From Anaerolineae bacterium (GTDB lineage: Bacteria; Chloroflexota; Anaerolineae; Aggregatilineales; JAFGMM01), in assembly GCA_027494055.1 (NCBI GenBank), contig JAOSJO010000022.1, forward strand, positions 310,001-374,000: a stretch of DNA of 64,000 nt, given 5' to 3'. The notes below the pieces were generated by a model. It made no database searches and had not been told where the DNA came from. It saw nothing but the letters and a program-made list of their open reading frames with translations. Each line of letters starts with the position of its first letter. Position 1 is the first letter of the stretch. Positions 38,313 through 48,749 of this stretch are shown here, one piece after another. The translations under genes were made by a program, and so were the position numbers.

Positions 38313-39622
38313 CTACAGCTTGACCACGCGCGCCCTGCCGGCGCGCCGGGCGGTGGCGTTGCGCGTATCGACGACCAGACGGGCGCGGTCGAGCACCCAC
38401 GCCCAGTCGTAGCTGGTGTGGTCGGTCACGATCACGACGCAGTCCGCGCCTCCAGCCACCCGCCGTGAGCGCAACCGACGCCATCGCATTGCCGTCTTCG
38501 AGCCGGATGGCGGGCACATGGGGATCGTGGTAGCTCACCACCGCGCCCCGCTCCTGCAGGAGTGTGGATGATGTCGAGCGCGGGGCTTTCGCGCACGTCG
38601 TCGATGTCGCGCTTGTACGCCACGCCGAGCACGGCGATCCGCGCGCCGCGCACCGCCTTCGCCTCGTCGTTGAGTGCGTCGGTCACGCGCCCGATGACGA
38701 ACTCCGGCATCGAGGCGTTGACCTCCGCCGCCAGCTCGATGAAGCGCGCGTTGTAGTTGAGCGCCTTGAGCTTCCACGAGAGGTAGAGCGGGTCAATCGG
38801 GATGCAGTGGCCGCCCAGGCCCGGCCCCGGATAGAACGGCATGAAGCCGAAGGGCTTGGTCGCCGCCGCGTCGATGATCTCCCACACGTCGAGGCCCAGC
38901 CGGTCGCACATCAGGGCCATCTCGTTGACCAGGCCGATGTTCACCGAGCGGAAGGTGTTCTCCAGCAGCTCGACCATTTCCGCCGCCGTCGGCGACGACA
39001 CCGGGACAACCGTGTCCACGGCCTTCCTGTAGAGCGCCGTCACCACCTCGTTGCACGCGGGCGTGATGCCGCCGATGACCTTCGGGGTGTTGCGCGTGGC
39101 ATACTGCCGGTTGCCGGGGTCCACGCGCTCTGGCGAGAAGGCGATGAAGATGTCCTCGCCCACCTTCAGGCCGTTGCTGATCATGCGCGGGACGATGACC
39201 TCCTCGGTTGTGCCGGGGTATGTGGTGCTCTCCAGCACGATCAGCATCCCCGGATGCACCACCTCGGCAATAGAATCGGCGGCGCTGATGATGAACGACA
39301 GGTCTGGGTCGCGCGTCTTGCGCAGCGGCGTCGGCACGCAGATGCTGATGGCGTCCACCGCCGCGAGCGCGCCGTAATCAGTCGTCGCGTGTAACCGCTC
39401 AGCCGTGGTGAGTTCGGCGACGGCCTCGGTCGGCACGTCCTGGATGTAGCTGCGCCCGCTGTTGAGCGCGTCCACCTTCTCGGCGCTGACATCGACGCCC
39501 AGGACGCGGTACCCCGCACGGCCAAATTCCACCGCCAGGGGGAGGCCCACGTACCCCGGGCCCACCACCCCAATCACGGCGGTGTGGTCTGCGATGCGGT
39601 TGAGCAATTGTTGCTTATACAT
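38313..39622 (-). CDS. Nucleotide-sugar dehydrogenase (WecC/WbpA type)
   Basis: This UDP-sugar dehydrogenase of about 435 residues has frame changes near 38565 and 38455. The N-terminal NAD Rossmann motif is VVGPGYVGLPLA. The catalytic Cys lies in GLGGHCIPIDPLYL. The central FSPERVDPGNRQ and KAVDTVVPVSSPTAAEM stretches match UDP-GlcNAc/UDP-GlcNAcA 6-dehydrogenases rather than the UDP-glucose type. The C-terminal UDP-binding domain continues as VIVTDHTSYDW. The product would supply uronic-acid sugars for cell-surface polysaccharide. The start at 39622 (MYKQQLLN) lies downstream of a good promoter. Confidence 0.88.
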
Positions 39623-39662
39623 CTCCCGATTCTTTCTTAAGCTCGTCGGCCAGAACAGCAAG

Positions 39663-39690
39663 ATTATACCCCGCTGCTATGCGCCTCCAA
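39663..39690 (-). promoter_or_regulatory. Promoter of the nucleotide-sugar dehydrogenase gene
   Basis: On the - strand, TTGGAG (39685-39690), a 16-bp spacer and TATAAT (39663-39668) lie about 40 bp before the start codon. Confidence 0.65.
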
Positions 39691-39862
39691 GTCGCGAAAC
39701 GGGGATGTTGTCGATGCGAAGCGCTGGTATCGGTTTGCGTATACGGCCCACGCAAGCGATAATCAAGTGGGTTGCGGTACCCTGTCTCGGAATTAGCTCC
39801 TTCACCAGCCGTATTCGCTCCATCTCCTGCAGATTTGCACAGAACAGCACCAAAGAAGCGCC

Positions 39863-40805
39863 ATGTCTAGACAGATGCGAGTTTGCGCTCTGATACTTGC
39901 CATTGCCTTGCTCCTGGCTTGCTGCGGGGGCGACTCGTCATCGCACGATAGCGGCGGCGATCCCACGACCGCTGTCCCATCTGACACCGAGTCGCCGGAC
40001 GCCATCGAGGCTTACGGTCTGGAACCGGGGACACAAACTAACCGTTTCGGCCCGTTCAACGGCGACACGACCACACAGGACGAGGTGGTCCCAGCTCGCT
40101 TTGAGCCCAATGCCTTTGCCGACAATGAGACTGGCGAGATGCGCCCAGATGGTCGTTCGGGGATATTTGCCCGATAGCAAGGACATTTACAACGATTTGA
40201 CCGTCACGATGGTTCTGGCTGGCGGGATCAGCGCCGGGACGTACAGCCTGGGCGAAGCGAACGGCGATGTCACTGCCGTGGTGGAGTCGGGGTTCGGTCC
40301 CTATAGCAGCAACGTGTCCGGCTCGGTGACGCTGGATTTCGTCAACCACCGCTGGATCAACGGCAGTTTTGAATTCGCGGGCGAGAACGCCAACGCCGAA
40401 GCGATGGGTATGGCAGGCGCGCTGGAAGCGTTGGGCACCTTTCACCAGATACCCTTCACCCCAGGGCAGGAGCATGATGTCCGGATCAGTGGGGCGGTTG
40501 TTGAGAACCTGGAAGGCTCATCGGTGATGCGGATTGGCAGCGACTTCTCCATGGCGTTCATCGGCGTTGATATCCGGCTGACGATGCAATTCAACGCCGA
40601 CCCGGCGGCGGAGACGTACGATGTGACGGCGGATGATCTCCCTTCACGCTGGCATTTGAGGGGATTGAAGCCGAGGCCGTCAGCGGCACGGTGACGTTCG
40701 AGGACGACGAGGAATACCTGAACGGCAGCCTGGACCTGACGCTGCAGACGCCGGACGGCGAGGGCGCAAGTGAGCGGGACGTTCAACTATTTCCCGCGCC
40801 CGTGA
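39863..40805 (+). CDS. Lipoprotein of unknown function, frameshifted
   Basis: This lipoprotein of about 310 residues has a type II signal peptide (VCALILAIALLLAC with a LLAC lipobox). The frame changes near 40150 and 40640, and perhaps again near 40770. The mature part is beta-rich: TVTMVLAGGISAGTYSLG, VSGSVTLDFVNHRWINGSFEF and VSGTVTFEDDEEYLNGSLDL, with a repeated GTVTFE...NGSL pattern. This resembles a surface beta-barrel or lipocalin-like sandwich. I do not recognise the family. It stands alone between a divergent dehydrogenase and a convergent isochorismatase. Confidence 0.65.
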
Positions 40806-40873
40806 TCGTCTTTGTGTGACCCATCGCGCGCCGGCCCACCCTAAGAGTCCGGGCCGCGCCCTACGTGAAACGG

Positions 40874-41797
40874 CTATCCGATGGGGTCCTGCGCGGTGAC
40901 CATGCGCATCCCCTGCGCCTGGTACTGCGCCAGGGCCGCGTTCGCCATCGCGTCGAAGTCGATGTCGGGGTGCTGCACCGACGAGGTGCAGTCCGTCAGG
41001 AAGCGCAGCCGCCCGATCACGTCCGGCTGGCCTTCGAAGTAGTTCATGATCGACGTGGTGGTTTCCAGAACGCAGTGACTCTTCGCCTGCCCGGCGATGT
41101 AGATCAGGTCGTAGGCGGCGAGCATGTCCAGGAAGGCGGTGTTCAACCCACCCTGGGGATGGTCGTCTACCTTGACCTCCGGCTCCAGGATGGAGTAGTG
41201 CTCGGTCCTGGGGATAGCGCCCTTCGAAAGGAACATTGGCTGCGCGCGGCGCGCTGCGGCGTGGAAGGCGATGGCCTCGTACAGCGGCGGCACGATGGCC
41301 TGGCCGGGCGTGCCGATCATCGTGTGGTAGGGCCAGATCATCAGCACCTTGCGCGCCTGCGCTTCGAGCTTCTCCACGTACTCCACCGACCAGCGCGGCT
41401 CGATAGCGGGCTTCCACACGCCGCGCGCCACGTCCTCGACCGTGATCGGGGTGTAGGGCGCGGGGTGCGCACCCGCGTCGTTGACCCACCAGGTGGGGTA
41501 GAAGATCTGCATCGGCGTGTGACTGTCCAGCGAGGCCGCAATCGCCGTGACCTCCCCGGCGTTGCGGTAAAGCCACGCGATGGTGCGGCGCGTGTCGTCC
41601 ACCGCGCCGGGCACGCTCAGCGCGCCGTCGGGATGGATGAAGTCCACCTGCGTGTCCACAAGGAGCAGGATCACGCGGCGGCTGTCACCGGCGGCGGGGC
41701 TGAGGCCGGCCTGCAGCCCGGCCTCGATGGCGGTCTGCACGTCGGGGGCGTAGAGCGTCCCGACCCGGTCCGGGTTGTAAAATGCGGGGGGCATCAT
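40874..41797 (-). CDS. Isochorismatase/nicotinamidase-family hydrolase
   Basis: This 307-residue protein of the isochorismatase superfamily has the catalytic triad in place: Asp in LLLVDTQVDF, Lys in QARKVLMIWPYH and Cys in GQAKSHCVLETT. The LVDTQVDFIHPDGALSVPG motif and WPYHTMIGT loop are typical of nicotinamidase-like members. The protein is longer than usual, with about 40 extra N-terminal residues. The substrate (nicotinamide or another amide) is not settled. The frame is intact. It is transcribed from its own promoter. Confidence 0.88.
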   Translation of the reverse strand: MMPPAFYNPDRVGTLYAPDVQTAIEAGLQAGLSPAAGDSRRVILLLVDTQVDFIHPDGALSVPGAVDDTRRTIAWLYRNAGEVTAIAASLDSHTPMQIFYPTWWVNDAGAHPAPYTPITVEDVARGVWKPAIEPRWSVEYVEKLEAQARKVLMIWPYHTMIGTPGQAIVPPLYEAIAFHAAARRAQPMFLSKGAIPRTEHYSILEPEVKVDDHPQGGLNTAFLDMLAAYDLIYIAGQAKSHCVLETTTSIMNYFEGQPDVIGRLRFLTDCTSSVQHPDIDFDAMANAALAQYQAQGMRMVTAQDPIG

Positions 41798-41892
41798 GGT
41801 CTTGGCTCCTTATTGTCCTACCGACACTATATTGCGGGCACAGATGTAGCGCCATTATAGCGTATCGGCGCCTGTCACCGCGTTCTGCGCAC

Positions 41893-41921
41893 ACTCTATC
41901 ACGGTTCCGGAATAGTGTCAA
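41893..41921 (-). promoter_or_regulatory. Probable promoter of the isochorismatase gene
   Basis: On the - strand, TTGACA (41916-41921), a 17-bp spacer and TAGAGT (41893-41898) lie about 95 bp before the start codon. A second TATAAT-like box at 41854-41859 lacks a good -35 partner. Confidence 0.55.
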
Positions 41922-42132
41922 GAGTACACTAAGCTCCTCCGCGTTGCACTCCCCCCACTCCCCCAGAGGCCGCCCCAGGCTGCCCGGCGTCGTCTTGTCG
42001 TCTCTCTGCTTCGGGGTAGGTTAGGGTGCGCAGCGCCACAGATGAGAATGCGCGGTGATGAGGCCACCGCCGGCCTGCCCCCACTTGACCTTCTGCCAAA
42101 AGCCAGGAGTGGCGCAACCCGCCGCGACTTGT

Positions 42133-42155
42133 AGGGGCGAACCGGCGGTTCGCCC
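42133..42155. repeat. Palindromic repeat GGGGCGAACCGGCGGTTCGCCCC, copy 2
   Basis: Identical to 22607-22629 and preceded by the same gta sequence. It lies in a divergent intergenic region. Confidence 0.85.
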
Positions 42156-42299
42156 CAACTCCCAGATGTGGCGATACTAAGAGGTTTGGCGCACCGTGTC
42201 TCCAAACGCGGATTGTTGGATCTGAATTGGTGAACATCCAGGTAAGCTACCGGGGGTGAGGGAAAGCGCGCAACCGTGACGGACCAGGATCCACCGCGT

Positions 42300-42329
42300 T
42301 TGCCGCGCGCAGAGGCGCGTGTTTATAAT
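42300..42329 (+). promoter_or_regulatory. Promoter of the Clp-N protein gene
   Basis: TTGCCG (42300-42305), an 18-bp spacer and TATAAT (42324-42329) lie 41 bp before the start codon. Confidence 0.65.
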
Positions 42330-42369
42330 AGCGACTCAGCGTAATCGACCCTCAGAACGGCCAACCCGT

Positions 42370-43237
42370 ATGGTCGAACTTCGGCGGTTCAGCCAACACG
42401 CGCGGCGTGCGTTACAGTACGCCTGCGAACTTGCCACCAGTTGCCGGGCACGGCGTCATCGACACGGACCACCTGCTGGTGGCGATCATGCACCAGGAGG
42501 CGAGCATCGGCAGCGCCGTGCTGCTCGACCTTGCCATCAGCCGCAAGCGCGCCGAACTGGCGATGCAACAACTCCACCCTTCCCTTGACGCGCCTCCGGA
42601 CCCGCCCGAACAATCCACCGCGCTCGGAAAGGCGCTGGAGCTGGCGGTCGATGAGTCGCGCTGGCTCGGCCAGCACTACATCGGCACGGAACACCTGCTG
42701 CTGGGCATCGTCCGGGGCGGCGGCGGCCAGGCGCCCGAACTCATGCGCGCGCTCGGCATCAACGCCGAGCAAGTGCGCCGCCGCGCGCGGCGCATGATTC
42801 AACTGGGCGTGACCGAAATCGACATGGACGCCGCCCGGATGATGGCGCGGCTGAGCGAGCTGAGCCGGCGCACCCTCACCGCCGCCGAGCAGGTCGCGGC
42901 GCGCAACGGCCACGCCGAAGTCACGGTGGCGCACCTGCTCCTGGTGCTGAGCCAGGAACAGCGCAGCGTGTGCAGCCGCATCCTGCGCGAGTGCGGCTTC
43001 CACCCCGACGAGCTTGAGGCGAGCTTCCAGAAGGAAAACCCCACCACCGGCGGCTCGGTGGATGCGATTGTGAACATGGCCGTGGACGAGGCCGACCGGC
43101 TGGGGTCGCTCTACACCGGCACCGACCACATGCTGCTGTCGATCTGCCTGCACCCGCGCGGGGCGCGCCTGTTGCGCATGTACGGCGCGCAGCCTGACGC
43201 CGTAGAACGGCGCATCCGCGACGCCCTCCAGCGTTAG
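42370..43237 (+). CDS. Clp N-domain repeat protein (ClpC-N-like)
   Basis: This protein of about 289 residues has a frame change near 42430. It contains at least three Clp R-type helical repeats (FSQHARRALQYACELA, then GVIDTDHLLVAIMHQ; LELAVDESRWLGQHYIGTEHLLLGIV; SRRTLTAAEQVAARNGHAEVTVAHLLLVL; VDEADRLGSLYTGTDHMLLSI). No AAA+ ATPase domain follows, so it is a stand-alone Clp-N protein. Such proteins may act as substrate adaptors or decoys for ClpC. The ATG at 42370 lies downstream of a near-consensus promoter. Confidence 0.85.
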
Positions 43238-44382
43238 TCCCCGCCTGCGTCGCTGTAGCCGGGGATGCGGCTCGCCACCAGCCAGCGCCCCAGCGGGCTG
43301 AGGTGCACCCCCTGCTGCGCCGTGTCCCACTCGAAGCGCGCGCCGTCCAGGTATTGGACCAGCGCGCCCGCCTCCGGATCGTAGAACAGCGGCGTGCGCG
43401 GAACGCCAAACACGGCCTCGCCGCCGTGCGCGTCGTAGAAGTCCAGGAAGTCGTACACCAGGCAGAAGCCCGTCTCGGCGAAGCAGCGCCCCTCCTGGGA
43501 GGCTTCGGGCGGGTGGTCGGTCGGCGCGACCGCCGCGCCCAGCGGGGTAAGGCGCACGCGCGGGCCGGCAGCGGCGTGGTGCAGCTCCATGCGCACGTTC
43601 TGGAACGTCTGCGCCAGGACGCCGTCTGCGCCGGACTGCGCGTCGCCAAGCGGCGGCCCAAACACGGCCTCGCCGCCGTAGGTTTCGGAAGAAATCGCGG
43701 AACGGCCCGGAAACCTCAACGCCGCCGGGGAAGGTGAGCGGCGTCTCGTCCCACCACGACAGCGCCGGATACAGCGCCATGCACCCCAGCGGCGCGAGCC
43801 TCACGCGCGCGCCCGGACGGGCGTCGGGGTCCCAGTACAGGACGGCGTACTGGAAGTACTGCACCTGCCGCCCACCCTCGTTGACGACCTCGGTGAGCGG
43901 ATAGCCGAACACGGGCGCGCCGCCGTAGCCCTCGTAGAAGCTCAGGAAGTGCGCGCGGACCGTGTGGCCGGTCGCCGGATAGTACGCGGCGAGGCGGTCA
44001 TCGGCGGGCGGCGCAACCGGCGGGTCGGCCTGGCGCGCGCGCAGCACGAGCAGCGGCGTCAGGCGCACCTGCCGGCCCGGCAGTGCGTCGGGGTCGAAAG
44101 CGAGGCGGGCGTTTTCGAAGTCCTGGTGCCACACGCCCGCCGCCTCGACCGCCGCCCCAATCGGCGCGCCGAACACGCGCGCCCCGCCGTGGGCTTCGTA
44201 GAATTCAGCGAACATCGCGCCGACCGCGAAGGCGCCGCCAACGGCGCTGCCGATGGCGCTGCCAACGTCATCGGCCGGCGCGCCGCCGGGAAGCGCGCAG
44301 GGACCGTCGCTGGCGGCCCGCTGCCACAGGCAACGAGCGCCAGCGACGCGATCACCAGGCACAGACAGGCGCGAACGGTCAT
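43234..44382 (-). CDS. Lipoprotein with LGFP-like repeats
   Basis: This lipoprotein of about 380 residues has frame changes near 44300 and 43700. The signal peptide (VRACLCLVIASLALVACGSG) ends in a LVAC lipobox. Four to five repeats follow, each with an FYxxxGGxxVFGxPL core, then a VQYFQ-type strand and a VRLxPLG ending. These resemble LGFP repeats, which bind peptidoglycan or cell-wall polymers. The ATG at 44382 follows AGGAGG, with the PepF stop just upstream at 44397. It is probably anchored at the outer face of the membrane. Confidence 0.8.
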
Positions 44383-44396
44383 ATGCCTCCTGGCGG

Positions 44397-46194
44397 TCAG
44401 GCCTGGGCTGCCAGCGCCTCCGCCTGCGCGACCATGTCATCGAGGATTTGGAGGCCCTCGTGCCAGAAGTGCGGGTCGGTCAGGTCCACGCCCAGCGGTT
44501 TGACGATCTCGTGCGGCCAGTTCGAGCCGCCCGCGCGCAGCACCTCGATGTAGCCGTCCGCGAAGCCCGCGCCGGCCTGCTGGTAACGCGCGTAGAGCGC
44601 CAGCACCAGCAGCTCGCCGAAGGCGTAGGCGTAGACGTAGCCCGGCACGTCGATGAAGTGCGGGATGTAGCTCCACCCAGATGCCGTAGTCGTCGGTCAG
44701 CGTCACGCTGTCGCTGAACATGGCGCGCTGCGTCTCCAGCCACAGGTCGCTGAAGTGATCGGTCGTCAGCTCGCCCTCGCGCCGGCGGGCGTTGTGGATG
44801 GCGTCCTCGAAGCGGTTCATCGCGACCTGGCGGAACACGGTGGCGAACGAGTCTTCGAGCTTGCCGGTGAGCATCGCCAGGCGCACCTGCGGGTCGCTTT
44901 CGCGCGCCATCAGCGCGCTGAAGATCAGCGCCTCGCCAAAGGTGGACGCCATCTCAGCGGTGGTGAGCGGGGTGCTGGCCTGCAGGATGCCCTGCTCGCG
45001 CGCAAGGTACTGGTGCACGCCGTGGCCGAGTTCGTGGGCCAGGGTCATCACGTCGCGCGGGAGCGCCTGGTAGTTCATGAAGACGTAGGGGTGCACCGAG
45101 GGCACCGTGCTGGAGCTGTACGCGCCGCCGCGCTTGCCGGGGCGCACCGCCGCGTCGATCCAGCCATACTCGAAGAACATCTCCACGATCTGCGCCATGC
45201 GCGGGTGGAACTGGCCGTAGGCGTCGAGCACCAGCGCGTGGCCTTCGTCCCAGGTGTAGCGCTGATCGGCGGCCGGCAGAGGCGCGTAGCGGTCGTAGTC
45301 GAAGAGTTCGTCCACGTCGAGGAGCTTACGCTTGAGGTGGTAGTAGCGCGCCACGATGTCGTAGCGTGACGTTACCGCCTCGACCAGCGCCTGCACCGAC
45401 TCGTCGCTCACCTCGTTGTCCAGGTTCCGCGCGCTGATCCACGTGGGGTAGTTGCGCAGCCGGTCGTCGGAGGCCTTGTCCGCCAGGACGGTGTTGAAGA
45501 TGTAGGTCGTGGTGCGGTTCAGGTTTTTCAAGCCTGTGGTGAGCACGCCGGCGGCGCGGCGGCGCACGTCGCGGTCCACGCTGTGGAGCTTGCTTAGCAC
45601 CACCTGCGCCGGCACCCTCTCGCCGTCGAACTCGTAGCGCGCCGCGCTGTGCACCTCGTTGAAGAACCGCGACCACGCGCCCCGCCCGGTGACGCGCTTC
45701 TCGGTCAGGATTTTCTCCTCCGGCTCGGAGAGCAGGTGCGGGCGATAGCGGCGCGCGGTCTCCAGGAAGTGGCGGTAGCGCGCCAGCTTCGGGCTGTCGA
45801 TCAGCGCCGCCGCCGCCGCGTCGGGGGCGTTCGCCCATTCGAGCGTGAGGAACACCGTCTCCTGCTGCAAGCGCGACAGGCGCTCCCGGAGCTTCTGCAG
45901 CAGCGCGCCGCGCGCGGGGTCTTCGGTGTTGGTCGTCCAGTGCAACTGGGCGTAGCTCAGCGTCTTGTACGCCTGGTCGAGCAGCGCCTCATACGCCTCG
46001 ATGAGCGCGAGCATCTCGTCGGCGTTCAGCGCCGCGATGCGCCCCCGGTACTGCGCCGCGATCTGCGCGGCGCGCGCTTCGGCGTCGCTGACGTCGGCCT
46101 CAAGCGCCGGGTCGTCGATGCCCGCATAGAGGTCGCTCAGGTCCCAGCCAATCGCTTCCGCGCCGGTGCGCGGCTCAACTTCTTCAACCGTCAT
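44397..46194 (-). CDS. pepF: Oligoendopeptidase F (M3 family)
   Basis: This zinc metallopeptidase of about 598 residues has a frame change near 44680. The N-terminal domain (GWDLSDLYAGIDDP) and the catalytic motif LAHELGHGVHQYLA with the two zinc His residues are clear; the third ligand is Glu in AEMASTFGEALIF. The C-terminal part (VPGYVYAYAFGELLVLALYARY) belongs to the same fold. PepF cleaves short peptides in the cytoplasm. The ATG at 46194 follows AAGGAG; a GTG one codon earlier is equally possible. It lies between the S9 peptidase and the LGFP lipoprotein on the same strand. Confidence 0.93.
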
Positions 46195-46231
46195 CACATG
46201 CTCCTTATGTCTGCTCTCGTTGTGTGGTGAA

Positions 46232-46253
46232 GGGGTGCGGCGCGCCGCACCCC
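46232..46253. repeat. 22-bp perfect palindrome between peptidase genes
   Basis: ggggtgcggcg-cgccgcacccc is a loop-free 11+11 palindrome, 15 bp after the S9 stop. It could terminate the S9 transcript or act as a REP element. Confidence 0.6.
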
Positions 46254-46267
46254 CTGTTCATAAGACC

Positions 46268-48340
46268 CTACTCCTGACCGGGCTTGCAGTACCTGTCGAA
46301 CCACGCCACCATGCGGTTCAGGCGCTCGGCGCGGTGCTTCGGCTCGCCGCTGCGCGAGAGTTCGTGCCCCTCGCGCGGGAAGCGCACCATCTCCACCGTG
46401 CCGCCGCTGCGCCGGATGTACGCGAACAACTGCTCGCCCTCCGGGATCGGCACGCGGAAGTCGTTCTCGCTGTGCAGGATGAGCAGCGGCGTCTTGATCT
46501 GGTGCGCATACGCCAGCGGCGAGTACTTCCAATACCGCTCCGGGTCCTCCCACGGAAGCGGGCCGCCCAGCTCGTCGGCGTTGAACGTGGGGATGTCGGT
46601 CGTGCCGTACATGCTGAACATGTTGTAGACGCCGCGCTGCGACACCGCCGCCGCGAACCGGTCCGTGTGGCCGATGAGCCACGCGGTCATGAAGCCGCCG
46701 TAAGAGCCGCCGGTCACCGCCATGCGCGCCGGGTCCACGAACCCCTTCGCGATGATCGCGTCGATGCCCGCCATCAGGTCGGGCATGTCGGCCTCGCCCC
46801 AGCGGCCATCGCCGCCCTGGAGGAACGTCTCGCCGTAGCCGTCGCTGCCGCGCGGGTTGGTGTAGAACGCCACGTATCCACGCGCCGCGTGCACCTGCCA
46901 CTCGTGCCAGATGCCGCGCTGGCCCGGCCCGTACATCGCGTGCGGCCCGCCGTGGACGTTGAACGCCAGCGGGTAGGTTTTGCCTTCTTCGTACCCCACC
47001 GGCAGGAGGTACCAGCCCTGGATCTCCTTCCCGTCCGGCGCGGTGAAGCGGATCTCGTGCGTGGGCTGGACGATCACCGTGTCGAGCCACGCGCGGTTGG
47101 CCTCTGTGAGTTGCTGCGGCGCGGCGGCCCCTGGAGCCTGCCAGAACAGCTCCGGCGGGCTGGCGGGCGTGCCGGCGGCGAAGGCGACGCCGCCCTCCGG
47201 CCCCACGTCGATCCCCAGGGTGTAGTAATCGCCCGTGACGACCGGCTCGACCGCGCCGCCCTCCGGCGCGACCTTGAAGACCTCGACGCGGCCCGCGTTC
47301 GGGGCGCTGAAGACCAGGGCGCGGCTGTCCGCCGTCCACCGGACGTCCGCCAGCGAGCGGTCAAACGCCAGGTTCAGGTCGCGCGGCGCGCCGCCGGCCG
47401 CCGGGATGACGGTCAGGCGCGCGATGTAGAGCGACATTGCGGCGGCGGGGTAGCGCTCGTAGGCGATCCATTGCCCATCCGGCGAGGGCAGCGGCCTGTA
47501 GTCGGTGTGGCTCTCGTCGGTGAGTTGCTCGATCTCGCCATCGGCGACGCGGATGCGGTAGAGGCTGCTGTGCCGCCACGGCTCGTCGCGCTCCGGGTCC
47601 ACGGTGCGCCCGGTGAGGAGGTACGCCCCGTCGGGCGTCCACTGCGGCGGGTCGTGGTCGGCGTCGATGTCGGTGAGGCGGCGCGGTTTGGCCGCGTCGC
47701 CCTTCAGGCCCTCGGCCACGGGGATCACGTATACCTGGTTGTACCGCCCATCGTGGTACGTGGTACCCGCCCGGTACGGGATTTTGCGCACCACGCGCGC
47801 GTCGTGCCGCTGCTCCTCCTCGTATTTCTCGCGCGCGGCGCGCTGTTCGGCTTCGAACTTGTCCGCCGCCGGCGGCTCCTCTTCGCCGCTGTCCTCTTTC
47901 GCGCGCTCCCTGGCGTCCATCTTCGCCAGGTACGCGATGTGCGTCCCGTCTGGCGACCAGGCCGGGGCGCTCGCGCCGTTGGGCGCTTTGGTGAGGGCGC
48001 GCGCCTCGCCGCCCGGCGCGCTGACGGCGATCACGTAGACCTGCGGCTTCTCGTCGCGCTTGGAGACGAACGCCAGCATCGCGCCGTCGGGACTCCAGCG
48101 CGGCGACGAATCCGCGCCGCCGCGCGTAAGCTGGACCGGCGCGCCGCCGTCCGTGGGCGCGAGCCAGATATGGCGCTTGTACTCGTTCTGTACTTTGTCC
48201 ACCGTCGTGTGGACGTAGGCGATCCACCGCCCGTCAGGGCTGACGCGCGGCTCTTCGATGTCGGCGAGGTTGTACACATCTTCGGCGGTAATCGGGCGTT
48301 TGTCTTGTGGTGCTGCGGCCAAAGCTCCGTCTCCCTTCAT
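46268..48340 (-). CDS. S9-family prolyl oligopeptidase-like peptidase
   Basis: This 690-residue intact protein has an N-terminal beta-propeller (VSPDGRWIAYV, SPRWSPDGAMLAFV, APAWSPDGTHIAYL) and a C-terminal alpha/beta-hydrolase domain. Catalytic residues: Ser in TGGSYGGFMTA, Asp in HSENDFRVPI and His in PREGHELSR. This matches the S9 acylaminoacyl-/dipeptidyl-peptidase group. No signal peptide is visible, so it acts in the cytoplasm on short peptides. PepF lies next to it on the same strand, so the pair may recycle peptides. Confidence 0.95.
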   Translation of the reverse strand: MKGDGALAAAPQDKRPITAEDVYNLADIEEPRVSPDGRWIAYVHTTVDKVQNEYKRHIWLAPTDGGAPVQLTRGGADSSPRWSPDGAMLAFVSKRDEKPQVYVIAVSAPGGEARALTKAPNGASAPAWSPDGTHIAYLAKMDARERAKEDSGEEEPPAADKFEAEQRAAREKYEEEQRHDARVVRKIPYRAGTTYHDGRYNQVYVIPVAEGLKGDAAKPRRLTDIDADHDPPQWTPDGAYLLTGRTVDPERDEPWRHSSLYRIRVADGEIEQLTDESHTDYRPLPSPDGQWIAYERYPAAAMSLYIARLTVIPAAGGAPRDLNLAFDRSLADVRWTADSRALVFSAPNAGRVEVFKVAPEGGAVEPVVTGDYYTLGIDVGPEGGVAFAAGTPASPPELFWQAPGAAAPQQLTEANRAWLDTVIVQPTHEIRFTAPDGKEIQGWYLLPVGYEEGKTYPLAFNVHGGPHAMYGPGQRGIWHEWQVHAARGYVAFYTNPRGSDGYGETFLQGGDGRWGEADMPDLMAGIDAIIAKGFVDPARMAVTGGSYGGFMTAWLIGHTDRFAAAVSQRGVYNMFSMYGTTDIPTFNADELGGPLPWEDPERYWKYSPLAYAHQIKTPLLILHSENDFRVPIPEGEQLFAYIRRSGGTVEMVRFPREGHELSRSGEPKHRAERLNRMVAWFDRYCKPGQE

Positions 48341-48749
48341 GCGGCGCTGCGTTCACCGGGGAAGTACAGGTAAGGAAACGCTAACCATTATGCCACAAAA
48401 CGCCCGCCTTTTGAACCTCAGGTCATGGCGGTTGAGGAACTTGCAATCGCTCGCGGCTGTCTCCCCTCACCCCCGCGCGCTCTTGAATCTCCCACGCTAC
48501 GCCGCGCGCTGGAGACAGGGTGGCCAACACCAGATATGGATCGGTATCCGCGTTATCGTGGTTAACTTTCTGCAGGCGAAACGCAAGCGACGGGCACTCA
48601 CCTCCGGCCCCTCACCCTGGAAAGGCCAATTTGCACTCCGGGGTGCTCTGAGCCATCATGAGAGCGGGCCATTCCGCGGCCCAAACGGGAACTTTTGAGA
48701 CCGCGCCGCCGTCTGTATGGCAGGACAACCCGACTGCAAGGAGTGTGAC
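48341..48749. other. Divergent intergenic region
   Basis: About 408 bp separate the S9 peptidase (-) and the alpha-2-macroglobulin (+). A stretch near 48540-48565 resembles the common 'atccgcgttatcgtggtta' intergenic motif. I see no clear promoter for either gene. Confidence 0.5.

Larger units (their letters stand above)
41798..42369. other. Divergent intergenic region with promoters and a palindromic repeat
   Basis: About 570 bp without a credible gene lie between the isochorismatase (-) and the Clp-N protein (+). Besides the two promoters, it holds the 23-bp palindrome at 42133-42155. The rest has no clear coding pattern. Confidence 0.6.
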